Below are positions 22,158-34,200 of a stretch of 55,717 bases of DNA, piece by piece. The notes under the pieces are model-generated. The model ran no database searches, had not been told where the DNA came from, and saw only the letters and a list, made by a program, of their open reading frames with translations. How positions within the stretch are numbered: position 1 is the first letter of the stretch; every line of letters starts with the position of its first letter. This DNA comes from Chara braunii (Eukaryota > Streptophyta > Charophyceae > Charales > Characeae): assembly GCA_003427395.1 (NCBI GenBank), contig BFEA01000051.1, positions 2,088,036 to 2,143,752 of the forward strand, in the 5' to 3' direction. The position numbers were made by a program, and so were the translations under genes.

Positions 22158-22529
22158 AGCCAGCTTTGCACAGGACCGGCATGCCGAAGACTACAGCAAG
22201 ACCCCAGCAGCCGCGGTACACCCACTGAGTGTGCAAATACACACCCCAAACCTTAAAACCCACCTTACACCTACTGAATGTGCAAATACACCCCACGGCC
22301 CCAGCCTTGCAGAAAGTTTTTTGTCTTATACCGCTACCACACAGTGTACACCTTAAACCGCTACCACACGGCCCCAGCCTTGCAGAAAGTTTTTGTCACC
22401 ACATGCAAAACTCGGAGGCGCTGCGCGGCCAGGCCCGCCGTTGGAAAAAAAAAAATCGGCGGCCTCCCAAGTGTTGCGGGTTTCATGCTAACACCCGCGG
22501 GCCGAAAAGTGGTGTACTGGTGCTTTAAA

Positions 22530-22552
22530 GTTTAAACCCTAAACCCTAAATC
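22530..22552. repeat. Interstitial telomere-type motif
   Basis: AAACCCTAAACCCTAAA follows a TTTAAAGTTTAAA stretch. Related TTTAAACTTTAAAC words appear near 23490, 26115 and 50680. Confidence 0.7.
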
Positions 22553-23132
22553 CCTGTTCCCCATTGCTATTCCGTTTTAGCAACGCCTATTCGCTGAGTT
22601 AATAATCCTTTTCTTTTCTTTTTTTTTAATATATATATATCCTATGTTCATACGTGTTATCTATTCCATATTAGCTCAGGGAATAGCATAGCATACATGT
22701 TATCTATTCCATGTTAGCTCAGCTCAGGGAATAGCTTATAGTCTGCAATAGGTTCGCAGTAATCTGGTGACGAGAACCTATAGCAGACTTTGTCTATAGC
22801 TGCTGCTTTTTTTCCCCTTTTTTTGTCTTAACCTGTCACCAATCTCTTTCTTTTTTTTTTTCTTTTTTTTTTTTTTTTAAACCTGTCAGCAATCTCCATA
22901 TCGCACAAACACAGAGTTCGTCATCATGAGATCCTTTGGCAGTGACGTGGTGGGTGGATCTCTTCTCCCAGCACAGGCCAGCGGCATCCAATTTTGGAAC
23001 GAATCAGGGCCAAAAATCTGGCATGGTTCATTCAGGAGATAGGGGGCCACACGCTTCGACCTTGGTGCCGCCCCCTGAGTATTGAAAATTATTAAGCCGC
23101 CAGTACCTTTCTCATATATCGGCTGCGGGTCC

Positions 23133-23442
23133 GAAACTGCACTGTGCACAGCAGACACCCGTTTCCACACGGATGCACCTGCCCGCCACCACCAGCCATT
23201 TCGCGGCGATGAAAATGGAAGGGAAACACTCAGTAGTCTTGCCAAACTGATGGAGAGCCGTGTGCTTGGAATTCTTGCACGCACTGTTCAGAGGGAAGCT
23301 TATAGTCAGATTACACACACATACTAGCAGGTACCGCCACGCTTTTGTTTTTCCGCACGCCCGAAATTGCCCTCCGCACCGCAGAAATCCGTTTCCACAC
23401 AGATGCACTTGACCGCTCCCGTCAGCCATTTCGCGGCGGGCA
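23133..23442. repeat. Diverged direct repeat
   Basis: CCGTTTCCACACGGATGCAC then CAGCCATTTCGCGGCG (23163-23207) recurs as CCGTTTCCACACAGATGCAC and CAGCCATTTCGCGGCGG at 23390-23440, with matching GTCCGAAACTGC / CCCGAAATTGC before. Origin unknown. Confidence 0.7.
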
Positions 23443-24075
23443 GGTACCGCTGCGCATTTGTCTTTCGAGCGTTGAAATGTACCGTTGGTTTAAACTTTAA
23501 ACTTTAAATGAACACATCCTTGGAAAGGAAAACTAAATTCTCATCACGTCAGCACTGCACCGCCAGTGAGGCAAGCAGAGTCCCGCGGTACTACAGCTGT
23601 ATGGGCACCGGTCGTCTGGTCAGTCCTGTTTCATGTACCGTAGGCCCAATGTACTTGGTCGCTTAGGTGTCCCGCAGGGCATGCCAGTCAGTCCACTGAG
23701 TCCAGTCCCAGGTCAGTCAGCAGCCCACGGTCCCAGGGAAATTTCGGCGGCCCACAGTCCCAGCGACTACTAGGGAACCTTAGAGGCCGAGACCGAGAGA
23801 CCTAAGCTGGCAATGTACCAGGTCAACCCGGTCTGCAGTCTGCAGTTCCAAGGGCTAGAAGCTGAATAACCACATATGAAAGCGCCACAGCTATTTCATG
23901 CCATCGCTCGTCGCTAGTTCCGACGGCTGGTCCAATGTACTTGGTCGCTCTTCGGTACTCGTGCTTGTTGTGTGTGAACAGCTCGGATGTGCCAAAGAGC
24001 GACCAAGTGACTGGTGAGCCAGTCAGAGAGAGAGAGACAGGATAGCTGCCGTCATCACCCTAAGAGAACGCCAGG

Positions 24076-24160
24076 TCATTACTCCTGTATTTGGGCCAAC
24101 TTTCAGTCCAGATGCAGCGATAGTGAGCGGGCGTTCTGTATAAGGGGAAGACGGCAGTAG
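24076..24160. mobile_element. Partial family A2 MITE
   Basis: It holds the inner half and a right tip only: CTTTCAGTCCAGATGCAG, then GGGGAAGACGGCAGTAG. Confidence 0.6.
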
Positions 24161-24216
24161 TCAACAGGCCCTGGACATCATAGCTGTGGCTCTTTTATAG
24201 GTAGATGAGAGACGGT

Positions 24217-24221
<5 letters not shown>

Positions 24222-24308
<87 letters not shown>
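24222..24308. repeat. (CA)n then (GA)n microsatellites
   Basis: (CA)n at about 24220-24246 passes directly into (GA)n at 24247-24309. Confidence 0.97.
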
Positions 24309-24313
<5 letters not shown>

Positions 24314-24419
24314 AGGGTCGACGTTAAAAGATTTACATCTTTTTTTTTGTTTGTGCTTGGCGGCCATAGTCACCCACGCAATCGTACACAAACTTCTTTG
24401 AGCTCGACAGAGACAGGAA

Positions 24420-24526
24420 CTACTGTCTTTCCCCGAATGAAACATACCGTCATTGTAGCTGCATCTGGACTGCCTTGCGGTCCAGATACACAGATAATTA
24501 CCATATGTTCTATTCGGGAGGAGAAG
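24420..24526. mobile_element. Degenerate family A2 MITE
   Basis: CTACTGTCTTTCCCCGAAT starts it, then GTCATTGTAGCTGCATCTGG and its inverse TATTCGGGAGGAGAAG. The right tip is incomplete. Confidence 0.7.
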
Positions 24527-24699
24527 TGCGCTTGGGAAGTTGATTGTAGCAAAACTCGAACTCTCCTATCTCATGGTTTTGGCTCTGATATCCCCTCGTG
24601 CTCCCGAGTGGGTGTGTGCTACTCTGAGTGAACTTGTGTCTTTTGGTGTCACTCCGCTACACCACTCTATACATTTATTTGGACGCTTTCCGGACCCGA

Positions 24700-24962
24700 T
24701 TCATTCGATATTGGAATCGTCTGGACGCACCTGGTCCAGAAGGCGCCCAAATGCATGTAGAGTGTTTGGATGCACCTGGTCCAGAAGGCGTCCAAATGCA
24801 TGTGGAGTGTTTTGTAGTGGACCGAGGCCCTTTGTTCGATGCATGAATTCGGCCTAATTGCAATGTGGTATCGCAACGAACTCCAGCAGAAGGGCAGGTC
24901 ACGGAGGGAGGACTTTTATGGCATTGAGAATGCATTTGGACGCCTTCTGGACCAGGTGCATT
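24700..24962. repeat. Family D foldback cluster (CATCTGGTCCAGA type)
   Basis: GGACGCACCTGGTCCAGAAG then CCAAATGCATGT occurs twice in tandem (24720-24810), and an inverted copy (GAATGCATTTGGACGCC.TCTGGACCAGGTGCA) lies at 24928-24961. The junction word TAGTGGACCGAGGCCC links it to the other family D loci. Confidence 0.65.
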
Positions 24963-25317
24963 GCCAGCAAGGAGGGTGTTGTCAGGGGTCTGCAAGCAAC
25001 AGACAACCGAACAACCAAGCTCTCCAAACGCCCTCCACGCCCCCCCCCACCCCCCGCCCGCTCCCCACCCAGACAGCTCCGAAAAATAGACAGAAGACCG
25101 CATTCGGGCACACCTCGGTGGGTGCAAGACAGCCCCACTCACCGTTAAAAGAAAAGAAATCTGTTATGGGTCCAGCTGCCTGGGCGGACTGTCCATCCAG
25201 GTTGGAAAGCCTATACAGCTCCTGAATGACCTGCCTGGCAAATCTGGAACGGTCAGACAAGACCAAGGGAAACATCTTTTTTTTCTATTTTATATATATA
25301 TATATGATATATATATC

Positions 25318-25430
25318 ATATATCATCAAACAGAACTGCCTGGTAAACGGCGGGGCAGAGAGGGAGAAGAGAGGGAGAAGAGGGAGCAGTGCGGCAAACT
25401 GTTTCATTGGAGTTTCACCGACTTACATAA
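25318..25430. repeat. Dispersed repeat family G
   Basis: GAACTGCCTGGTAAACGG, CAGAGAGGGAGAAGAG and CAAACTGTTTCATTGGAGTT then TCACCGACT match 51205-51330 in order. Confidence 0.75.
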
Positions 25431-25478
25431 GAGTGAAAAGGAAAAAAGGCTACCGGCTTTGATGTATCATCATGAAAC

Positions 25479-25875
25479 CAGACTTGCGACCGCACCGTGT
25501 GGCGTACCAGCACTAATTTCCCTTTTTTTTTTTCTTCCATTTGTTTATACAGCAGAGTGCACCCACCTAAGGAACAAATCTTTTTCAAGTACAGTCGTAC
25601 AGATTTTTCTTTCCGTCCGGTTGGGAATGAGAAAAATTGCCTCAAATAGGTATCCGGGACAGCAGTCTTGACCTTTATGTAGCGGCATTACTCTCCCGCT
25701 AGGGGTTTTCTATCCCCCCCCATCCCACAACAAATCTTCAAAGGGGACACAGGTGCCCATTCACCCAGAGATGCGACCCCCTTTTTTTTCTGAGTGAATA
25801 TGTCCCCCGTGCGCCGCACCGTGCGGGTCCGCCAAAAGTGCAGAATTTTCCGCACGGCATGTGCTTGCATGTATG
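25479..25875. mobile_element. hAT-like non-autonomous element, 397 bp, 8-bp TSD
   Basis: The left tip is CAGACTTGCGACCGCACCG; the right tip (reverse complement) is CATACATGCAAGCACATG. A perfect 8-bp duplication CATGAAAC flanks it (25471-25478 and 25876-25883). Subterminal words GTGCGCCGCACCGTGCGG tie it to the other CATAC.TGC elements. Confidence 0.82.
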
Positions 25876-26819
25876 CATGAAACTGATCGGCCTCAAATAA
25901 TCTACAGGAATTTTATTCCCTTGATTCCATCGCAATTACACGGATGTACCATTCAGCCACAAAGGCGTGGGCGGGAAACATGGTTTTGATCTGAGGAACA
26001 TTACGCTGATATTTCGTGCAGGTCGAATAGTGTCCAAGTTCAAAGCATGTGCAGGTGCGGAGGCTAGCAGCATGGAGGTCTGAAGGAGTAGCACAAACGG
26101 GGGGTCGAAAGGGGTTTAAACTTTAAACTTTAAACTTTCCTAACCACCTTTGCATCTGAGCCCCTTTTCTCCCAAGGCGGATTCCCCCTGCGCTCCAAGC
26201 TTTGCCAAAAGACCAGTGCCGCAGCGCGGCAATTTTTTTTTTTTTAGTCTTTTAGCTGGTGCCGGGTGCCGCAGCCATTTTGGTCGGGTTGTTTTTTTCA
26301 CCAGAAATCTGCAGATGGGCTCAATTTCGATTCTCAAGTTTGCCTGGGCAATGTACTGGAGGTTTAAACCCGGTGCACAATCACCAAACCTGAAAGTGTT
26401 TCTTAAACTTCTTTTCCTTTTTTCTGAAGTTTTTTCCCTTTCTCTGGAATCTGGTAGACTGTTTTTTTTTTTTTTTTTTTGCAGGTAACAAATTTTGAGG
26501 TGTGCCTTAAGCAGAAACTCTTTGTATTTTTATATTAAGAGAAAAAAAAAATTTAAAAAGCTATTTGCATTGCAATGCTGCAATTCTTTTTTCCAAATTC
26601 CCCCCCAGTTTTTGGTTCTTTTTGCTAATCTCAACACTGAGATATCAGCAGGCGGGCCCTAAATGGACCTCGGTGTTCGGGTCCAGACAAAAAAAAAAAA
26701 AAAAAAAAAAAAAACAGGACCTGTCACACATACACTCTCATACAGTTTGATAACATAGATTTCATTTCATTTTTTTGAATTTTTTTCCCTTTATGTATAA
26801 AGTCCAGATCATAGTAGGG

Positions 26820-27680
26820 GTTGGATGCTAGGCCTCGGGGGGTGCCTGTCGTCGTACTCGACCAGTGGGGAGATCCGATGGCTTGTGACAGCCGCAAGGA
26901 CAATCTCTTCGAGGGGGGCCATCATTCGTGAACTTTTTTGGTTGTCCTAATCAGATCGCAGTTCGGTTCCTGCAGCGGTGCAACCCAGACCCGTCTCTAG
27001 ACGCAGATCTACGCCAACCCGTGCCTTCCGAGGGTTCCGACGAGTCCCTCCCGGATGCTACGATAGGAACACCCCGAATTCTCGAGGATGACCCGGACAC
27101 AGGAGGGGTCATGGATATTATGTGGTCATTTCCCCCCACCTGTATCACATCGAGCAGACTCTAACGGCAAATAACCACCCTTCTACTACCAATGTGACGA
27201 CCCACCCTCCCCTGCCTAAGATGAGACCCCTACCCAGAGGACCTTCCCCAATCGACCCCCTCAATGGGAACGCAGACAGGTACCAGCCCGGATGAAGCCC
27301 AGCTCGCAATCATCATAAGATAGACACGAGGACCGCCCTTGGGAATCATATATGCCTAACACCTGACCCCTACCACTACTCAAGGGTGGTGTAGAGAAGG
27401 GCCGTACGGGGACCAGGCTCGTACAATGTAGGTATGTACTCTAGCGGGAGTACCATGAGCACGGGAAACTACTACGGTACCCAGACACACCCATGACACA
27501 CCCACCGAGCAATGCATACGAACGAGGTGGCCCACACAGACAGGCCCTCAATCTCTACACACAGTCCTATCCTACCTAACCCAAACTAGACCTAAAACCT
27601 CTATCCAACCTACCTCCTCTACCCCACCCATGGTGAGTACACGAGATATGAGCTAGAGATCATTGGACCTCACTCTACAC
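26820..27680. other. Unrecognised C-rich region, no supported gene
   Basis: A 79-codon frame (26928-27164, +) and a compositionally distinct C/A-rich stretch that includes TGTGACGACCC near 27191 recall plant LTR ends. I found no polypurine tract, primer site or matching second copy, so I do not call an element. A poly(C) run at 27683-27705 closes the region. Confidence 0.3.
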
Positions 27681-28021
27681 TACCCCCCCCCCCCCCCCCC
27701 CCCCCCGCCACACACACACACATGCACCCTTCTCAGACAACCCCACGGCCAACCACTCAAACACCCCTCCCCCACGGCCCCGCTACCAGCATACTGCAAC
27801 CATGGACTAAACCCCTTGGTGCTATGAAAGCCCTCCCCCATCCCCCAAGGGCGAGTGTGTGAATGGCTTGGTGCTATGAAAGCACTTCCGGTGTTTACGT
27901 GCGTGAGGGAACAGATAATAACATAGATTATCAAAGTTTTTCAAACAGTGTCTTTTTTAACAAAGATTTTTCAAAGTTTTTCAAACAGTGTCTTTTTTTC
28001 TTTTTCTTTTTTCTTTTTTTT

Positions 28022-28101
28022 GTACCATTTCTCGATTTATGCGTGTCATGCTAATCTTCCTCTATGTATCGTTTCAAATTTCAATTTTATTGGATGTCCT
28101 A
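28022..28101 (-). pseudogene. U6 snRNA-derived copy with internal deletion
   Basis: The reverse complement runs from GGACATCC through GATACATAGAGGAAGATTAG to ATGACACG..AAATCGAGAAATGGTAC, so both U6 ends are present. The GGCCCCTGCGCAAGG block is missing between two CATG/CAT words, a clean short deletion. Confidence 0.85.
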
Positions 28102-28265
28102 AACAGTTTTCTTTTTCTTCAACAGTTTCCTTTTTTCTGACATATTATAACCATACTTGCGGCGCATTAGTGCGGTGCGCGATGCGGTGCGCTGCGCCGT
28201 GCGGCATGCGCGTGGTGACACCGAGCGCGCATGTGCGCGCGCACGCACACGAGGTGCGCCGTGCG

Positions 28266-28490
28266 NNNNNNNNNNNNNNNNNNNNNNNNNNNNNNNNNNN
28301 NNNNNNNNNNNNNNNNNNNNNNNNNNNNNNNNNNNNNNNNNNNNNNNNNNNNNNNNNNNNNNNNNNNNNNNNNNNNNNNNNNNNNNNNNNNNNNNNNNNN
28401 NNNNNNNNNNNNNNNNNNNNNNNNNNNNNNNNNNNNNNNNNNNNNNNNNNNNNNNNNNNNNNNNNNNNNNNNNNNNNNNNNNNNNNNNNN
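28266..28490. other. Assembly gap (225 N)
   Basis: The run of N sits between a GC-rich hAT subterminal region and a (GA)n tract; its true length is unknown. Confidence 0.99.
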
Positions 28491-28529
<39 letters not shown>

Positions 28530-28860
28530 ACCGTGTGCTGACACTATCGGACCGAAGAAACCGCCCTTGTCAACGGGCAACATGAATCTGGAATCGGGGC
28601 GACATGTACAAAGGACAAAACATATGGCGGTGTATCTTTCCATGTTCTGGCGGAAGATTCATTCATACGTTGGGTGGTGGAGAACGAAGGGCCGATGAAT
28701 CACGTAAGCACGTAACGTATCTCTGGAACCTTTCTTTTTTTTTTTTTGGAGAATCTCTGAACAAATGAGACTGAATCCTCCGCTTGAACATGGAAAGATA
28801 CATTGCCATATATGTCTTGTTGTGCATGTCGAGAGNAGTGCAGCGAGCNCATTGGTAAAC

Positions 28861-29311
28861 ATTACCGTTGAGGTTCTGACAGGTTGGACGCGCCGGGCTT
28901 CACTCGTGCAAAGAGCTGTTCTTCCTTTACGTTTTTTTCCTTTTATTAAAAAAAAAAAATCCAGGAAAAACGGCTGCCAGTTCCGTCGTTTTCTACTTCA
29001 GAAGTAATACGAAGAGATCGTTTTGAGAGATCGCGACCCTCATCATGACTGAATCTGGCCTGCAAGAACCCTACCATACAGACTGCAATTACCGTTGAGG
29101 TTCTGACAGGTTGGACGTGCCGGGCGACACTCAAGCAAAGAAATTCTGATTTTCTTCCTTTGAAAAAAAATAATAAAAAAAAATCCAGGAAAAACGGCTG
29201 TCAGTTCCGTCGTTTTCTGCTGCCGAAGTAATAAGAAGAGAACGTTTTGAGAAATCGCGACCCTCATCATGACTGAATCTGGCCTGCAAGAACCCTACCA
29301 TACAGACTGCA
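28861..29311. repeat. 227-bp tandem duplication inside the hAT-like element
   Basis: Units at 28861-29087 and 29088-29311 share ATTACCGTTGAGGTTCTGAC, TCCAGGAAAAACGGCTG and CGCGACCCTCATCATGACTG with roughly a tenth of bases changed, so the duplication is older than the one at 3081-3346. Confidence 0.9.
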
Positions 29312-29685
29312 ATACCCTACCACACACACAGTGTTACCCGAACTACAGGTTACTAAAAACTTTCAGGTCAATGCGCGGCCTCAAAAAAAATTTGGCTGCC
29401 CGTTTCTTATTTTACGCGAGCAGGGGGCCGGGTCTACTACCGCCCCTCACAACTTTTTTTTTTTTTTTTGACCCCCATTTTTTTAGGTGCGCCGCATGCA
29501 GTGCGCGCGCGTCGTGCAGGATGCGCTGTGCGGCGCACGTGCGCAGTGCAGCGCATCGCGATGCGCCGCAAGTATGATTATAACATATATTACATTCATC
29601 AGTTTCTCAAACTTTTTTCTTTTTCTTCACCAATTTCTTTTTTGTCTCTGTTTCTTTTTTTAGTGCCCGTTTTGCACACACTTAC

Positions 29686-29940
29686 CTGAGTCAGCCCGCC
29701 CGCCTGAAACAGTGAGCCGAGTTGCCCATTTGCCCCCAAGAACATGTCCAAAATATTCATAGCCGCAGTAACCCCTCCTGATCGATGACCTCCCATCTTC
29801 TCATTGGCGATCTTGATTGCAGTTCGCATTCCATCCAAGATTTGCGCGTAAGTCAATTGTCGGCCAGATTGAAGGCCTCGTTCAATTGCTTCAATAAAGC
29901 AGTACGTCATTGCGCCCGTTGACGTCACTTGCGAGAGTGC
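29686..29940 (-). CDS. Metacaspase exon 4 (residues 339-423)
   Basis: A TTTTGTCTCCAG acceptor precedes ALSQVTSTGAMTYCF, joining in phase 0 to SADTS of exon 3. The exon ends GGLTQ with donor GTAAGT. It encodes the p10-like C-terminal part of the fold. Confidence 0.92.
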
Positions 29941-31229
29941 CTGGAGACAAAAGGACGGGGCAACACAAGCGGGCAAAACTCAAACGAACAGTTAGGTTAG
30001 GGGATACTCACACTACCTTCTTAACCCGAAAAAAAATGTACGTACGTACGTGGTACGTACTATTCGAATTACCTCCGGAAATCGGGTTTTCAGAAATTGC
30101 TTGTTTTTCCTCGAATAGAATGTACGTTCGAATATAACGTACGTACGTTGTATTCGAATACGACGTACGTATGTTGTATTCGAATTTTTGCAACTTTGAA
30201 TTTTTAAAAAATAATCAAAAAAATCCGAAAAAAATAAAATTTATACAACAATGCAATATAAACAACGTTTGCCTGGGGGTCTTATCGAAATTCACGAGAA
30301 AATTCGAGAAAAATAAATAAAAACGAGGATGAAAAATTGAAAATGTTTTTACTGATTTTTTCAGAATTTCGATTTAAAAAAAAGTTTCATTAAAAAATCC
30401 GAAAACAAAAAGGTATGTTGTACAACATTGCAATGCAAACAACTTTTGCCTGAGGGCCTTGGAAAAATTCCCAACCAAATTTGAGAAAAAAATAAAAGCA
30501 ATGGCGGTACTACAGGCTTCTGAAAAGTTTTGTACCCTAAAACTCGTTCTATAACGTACGTACATTGTATTCGAATACAACATACCCCGTACGCGTTGTA
30601 TTTGTATACAAGGTAGGTACATTTTTTTTTTGGGTTAAGAAGGTAGGACTTGTTTACTTGTCTACTTATTCCGGGTCGCAATTCAGGCCAGATGCATCCA
30701 GGTGCGGCCGTAAATGCAGTCAGATACATTTAAGAAGATAGTGCTAGTGTGAGTACGCCCTTAGGAAAACGTGCGCAGGGACAAATCGTCGAAGTCCTGA
30801 AGGGCCTCGCTCCCCTAAGAAAAAAAAAACATTCTAAATGTATCTGGGAAGGTTACTGGTCCCAATACATTCAAATCAAATTGTTGGACCAGACCGAATG
30901 CATCTGGTCCACTTGGCTGTCCAGATGCACGTACGATGTTGTGTAGTCGAGCAGGGACAAAGTGTCAAATACCTTTAGGGCCTCGCTCCACTACAGAACA
31001 TACAAACGTACCTGGGGGAGTTTACTGGTCCCAATACGTTTAAAACATACTTGCGGCGCACGAGTGAGGTGCGGCATGCGGTGCGGTGCGCCCTGCGCCG
31101 TGAGTGGATCTAAGATGCGAGCGCACGTGCGCACACCGTGCACAAAACGCGTACAGGTGCAGCGCACCGTGCAGGGTGCAACTTCGCTGGTGCGCGGGCC
31201 TTCTTTTTTTTTATTTTAGGGTGTGTTTT

Positions 31230-31264
<35 letters not shown>

Positions 31265-34200
31265 TGCACGGCACTACTTCGCTGTGTTCATGAACTTTGA
31301 TCGAGGGCAGCGTTGCCCTTGGATGTATCCTTCTAATTTCCAGGTCGGATACATTCATGATCAGCAGCCGTTTCGAGGAGACAACGCTGCCCCGGATCCA
31401 AGTGTTATGAACTTGGTTGTCTGACGATTTTTACCGCCACTCACACACAGACAGTCTCATACAACGCCGTGTGGACTTTGTCTCCGCCCATACATGCATA
31501 AGAGAAGGGGGAGAGGAGACAGAGTCCAAACTGCACACAGGTCAGAGTAGATAGCGGAAGCACAACTATGCACAGATGGGGAGAGGACACTGCGTGTTTC
31601 TCACTCTCTGACTAACTCCCACCAACCAATCACAAGAAGAAACCTGCGAGGATAACAATTGGAATTCACACTGATGAAGAGCCAATTAAAACCAGATATC
31701 GTTACAGAGTTTGTTCCAGTATCTCGCCACACTCAGAACCCCACACTCCACTCTCTACCCTACACCCAGTTAGTACCGCACAACCGAAACAGCCTCCCAG
31801 AGGCCAGCGCCAACCACCCAGATGAAGAACAGATCCTGCGATGGAGTCTTCAGTGCTGATGGACAACTCTGAAGAAGAAACAGGCAGCTATGGCTGCCGC
31901 CACCCACAAACACTCAGTGAAGAGCCTCCACATAGCCTGGCCAGATGCAGATACCCCCAGGGGTAGATGCGCTGAGGGTGCCCCAGCTCCAGCAACCTTC
32001 AGAAGGGCCAGCTATGCCTGTCGTCCCAGGCAAGGGTCTCAGGATGCCGCCTGCAGACAATTGCCACCGCCAACTTGCTTGGCTTCTCCAACCGCTGCTT
32101 CGCGAGAATGAACTGCCAAAAGTCCTCAGCCGTCCTACCCCAACCTACCTGTAGATTCTACACTACCCTAGCCTACCGTCTTCACCCGAATAGAACGCCC
32201 GGTCATTACAGCCGTTTTTGGTGCAACTTTCAGTCTAGATACAGTGATAATGACCGGGCGTTCTATTCGGGTGAAGACGGTAGGACCTACCGTACCGTTT
32301 CACTTAAGGGCCTGCTCCGCCTCTACGAAATCGGTCCTACTGCTGCACTTAGGGCTCAAGGCCACTTAGGGCCGGTAACTACTCAGCCTCTACTGCTGTT
32401 AATTCAGGCTATTTTTAGAACAGCGGGCGGCCCTCAGTGCGACCTAAAAAAAAAACAGCAAAACACACAGCAAACACAGCAGTACATTGTACAGCCTCGC
32501 AGTCAGTCTCGGCAGTTAAAATCAGCAAGTCTTTGCACAAGTTACCGCCCTCCAACCAAGTTCCCGCCCTTTATGGAGGGCAGTGTTGCCCCGAATGTAT
32601 CCTACCCTATTATCAGGTCGCATACAGCCGTCATTGGCAGTGTCAGAAGAACGGCAAAAGAAAACTATGTATGTCTGGAAAAATAAAAGCGAAAAAAACA
32701 AAAAAACAGACCGAGAGGGGTGTATCTCGTACTCACACCAGGACTTTTCTGGATGTATCACAGCAATGATGCCTGGAATCACGTCCGTAGCTGAGTCTGG
32801 CCAGATCCCACTGGCAAAGAGGATTGGAATGAGTGTCTGAATCTGTACGTGTTTGTGGAGAGGTGCAGAAAACTGTGATCGATCTGCTTTTCTGCATCTC
32901 TGCGTGCAACACGTCCAGATTCAGACACTTATTCCAATCGTCCTTGCCAGTGGGATCTGGCCCCCTCACTGCTCACCCACCACATGCACAAAAACAAAAA
33001 TTATGGTGGTGTATATTTCCATGTTCTAGCGGAAGATTCATTCTCATTGTGCACAATTGCTGAGTAGTGCAGCAGCAACGTCCCTACTGTCAGTAGGGCC
33101 TCAAAGTTAACGTTGTCCTGACTATTATTAGGAAAAAAGAAAAGAGAGATTGTCAGGAGTATCCGTTGTCTAGAAAAAGAAAAGAGATATTGTCAGGAGG
33201 ATCCGTTGTCCAAAAACAGAGCCCCGCCCCGTTACTCCACGCGTGACATTCGGAATGTATTGGGAGCATTAACAGCTCCAGATACAGAGCATTGTAGACT
33301 CTTTGTGCAGTGGAGCCAGGCCGATCTTGAATCTATCTTCAACCATGGGACAGATAACACATCTTTGGGGGCGGCCGTAGCGCGCGGACCCCAATTTTTT
33401 TTTTCTTGTGGAATTATTATTTTTCTGAGTTAGGGGAATGGGTGTGCCATCCAACCCTACCACCCCCGAATTTTTTTTCCCACCCCTATTTTAAGGGATG
33501 CGGCGCACCACGTGCGCACGCATGCATGCGTGTGCGCTTTGCGCCGAGCGCGCACGTGATGTGCCGCAAGTATGGTTTGAAATGTTGGGTCAGTCCAAAA
33601 ACGCATCTGGTCCGTCTGTCGGTCCAGATGCATGTACGATGTTGTATAGTGGAGCACAGACGTACTGTAGGATGTCCAGATAATGGGGGGAGAAGCATTG
33701 GAGTGGATAACCATTGTTGTATTCAGCCAAGTTGCAGTACGAGAAGCCAGATGCATGTGGACCGATCCAACATTTTAAATGTATTGTGACCAGTAACCTG
33801 CCCAGATACATGGCATAGGAACCGGACTGTAGCTCCCCATAATGGGACAAGAAGCCAGAACCATAAGGTTTTGTTTTAACTTTTTTATTTAAAGAAAAGA
33901 AACAAAACAAAAGGAGAGGAGCATGCCTGTTTCTAGCCTTCTAGGCAAGTAATGAAGAAATTATGAAATTGTTGTCGAACAAAGGCCACCTCCAACAAAA
34001 CTCACAGGCCGGTTTGTTCAATGACGATATATTACACGGCGGTCACCCTTTAAAAAAAAACAAAAACAGAAAGTCAAGTCTGAGTGCTGACACGTACAGA
34101 GATAGCCAGATGCTTGCCGTACTCACAACTAAATCTATGTAGCCTTACTACTGTCTTCCCCCGAACATAACACACCCTCATCACAAATGTATACAAGCTA

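Larger units (their letters stand above)
28152..29576. mobile_element. hAT-like non-autonomous element, about 1.4 kb, perfect 8-bp TSD
   Basis: The inverted tips CATACTTGCGGCGCA and TGCGCCGCAAGTATG are perfect over 15 bases, flanked by ATTATAAC at 28144-28151 and 29577-29584. Long GTGCG/GCGCA-rich subterminal zones follow both tips. The interior carries an N gap, a (GA)n run, inverted copies of the GGCGGTGTATCTTTCCATG repeat, and a 227-bp tandem duplication. No transposase is seen. It ends about 110 bases from metacaspase exon 4, in the following intron. Confidence 0.9.
31046..33574. mobile_element. hAT-like non-autonomous element, 2529 bp, inserted in a family D repeat
   Basis: The tips are CATACTTGCGGCGCA and (mirrored) CATACTTGCGGCACA. 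The flanks GTTTAAAA (31038-31045) and GTTTGAAA (33575-33582) form an 8-bp duplication with one change. The outer flanks are the two halves of a family D repeat whose intact relative lies at 30830-30960. GCGC-rich subterminal zones match the 28152-29576 copy. It contains a family A MITE, a foldback, a (TG)n run and a copy of the GGTGTATATTTCCATG repeat. No transposase is seen. Confidence 0.87.

Noticed and set aside
26928-27164. 79-codon hypothetical protein
   Set aside because: No recognisable domain, and it lies in unassigned C-rich repeat-like sequence; not enough to call a gene.
27191-27680. Solo LTR starting TGTGACGACCC
   Set aside because: No matching CA end, duplication, polypurine tract or second copy was found.
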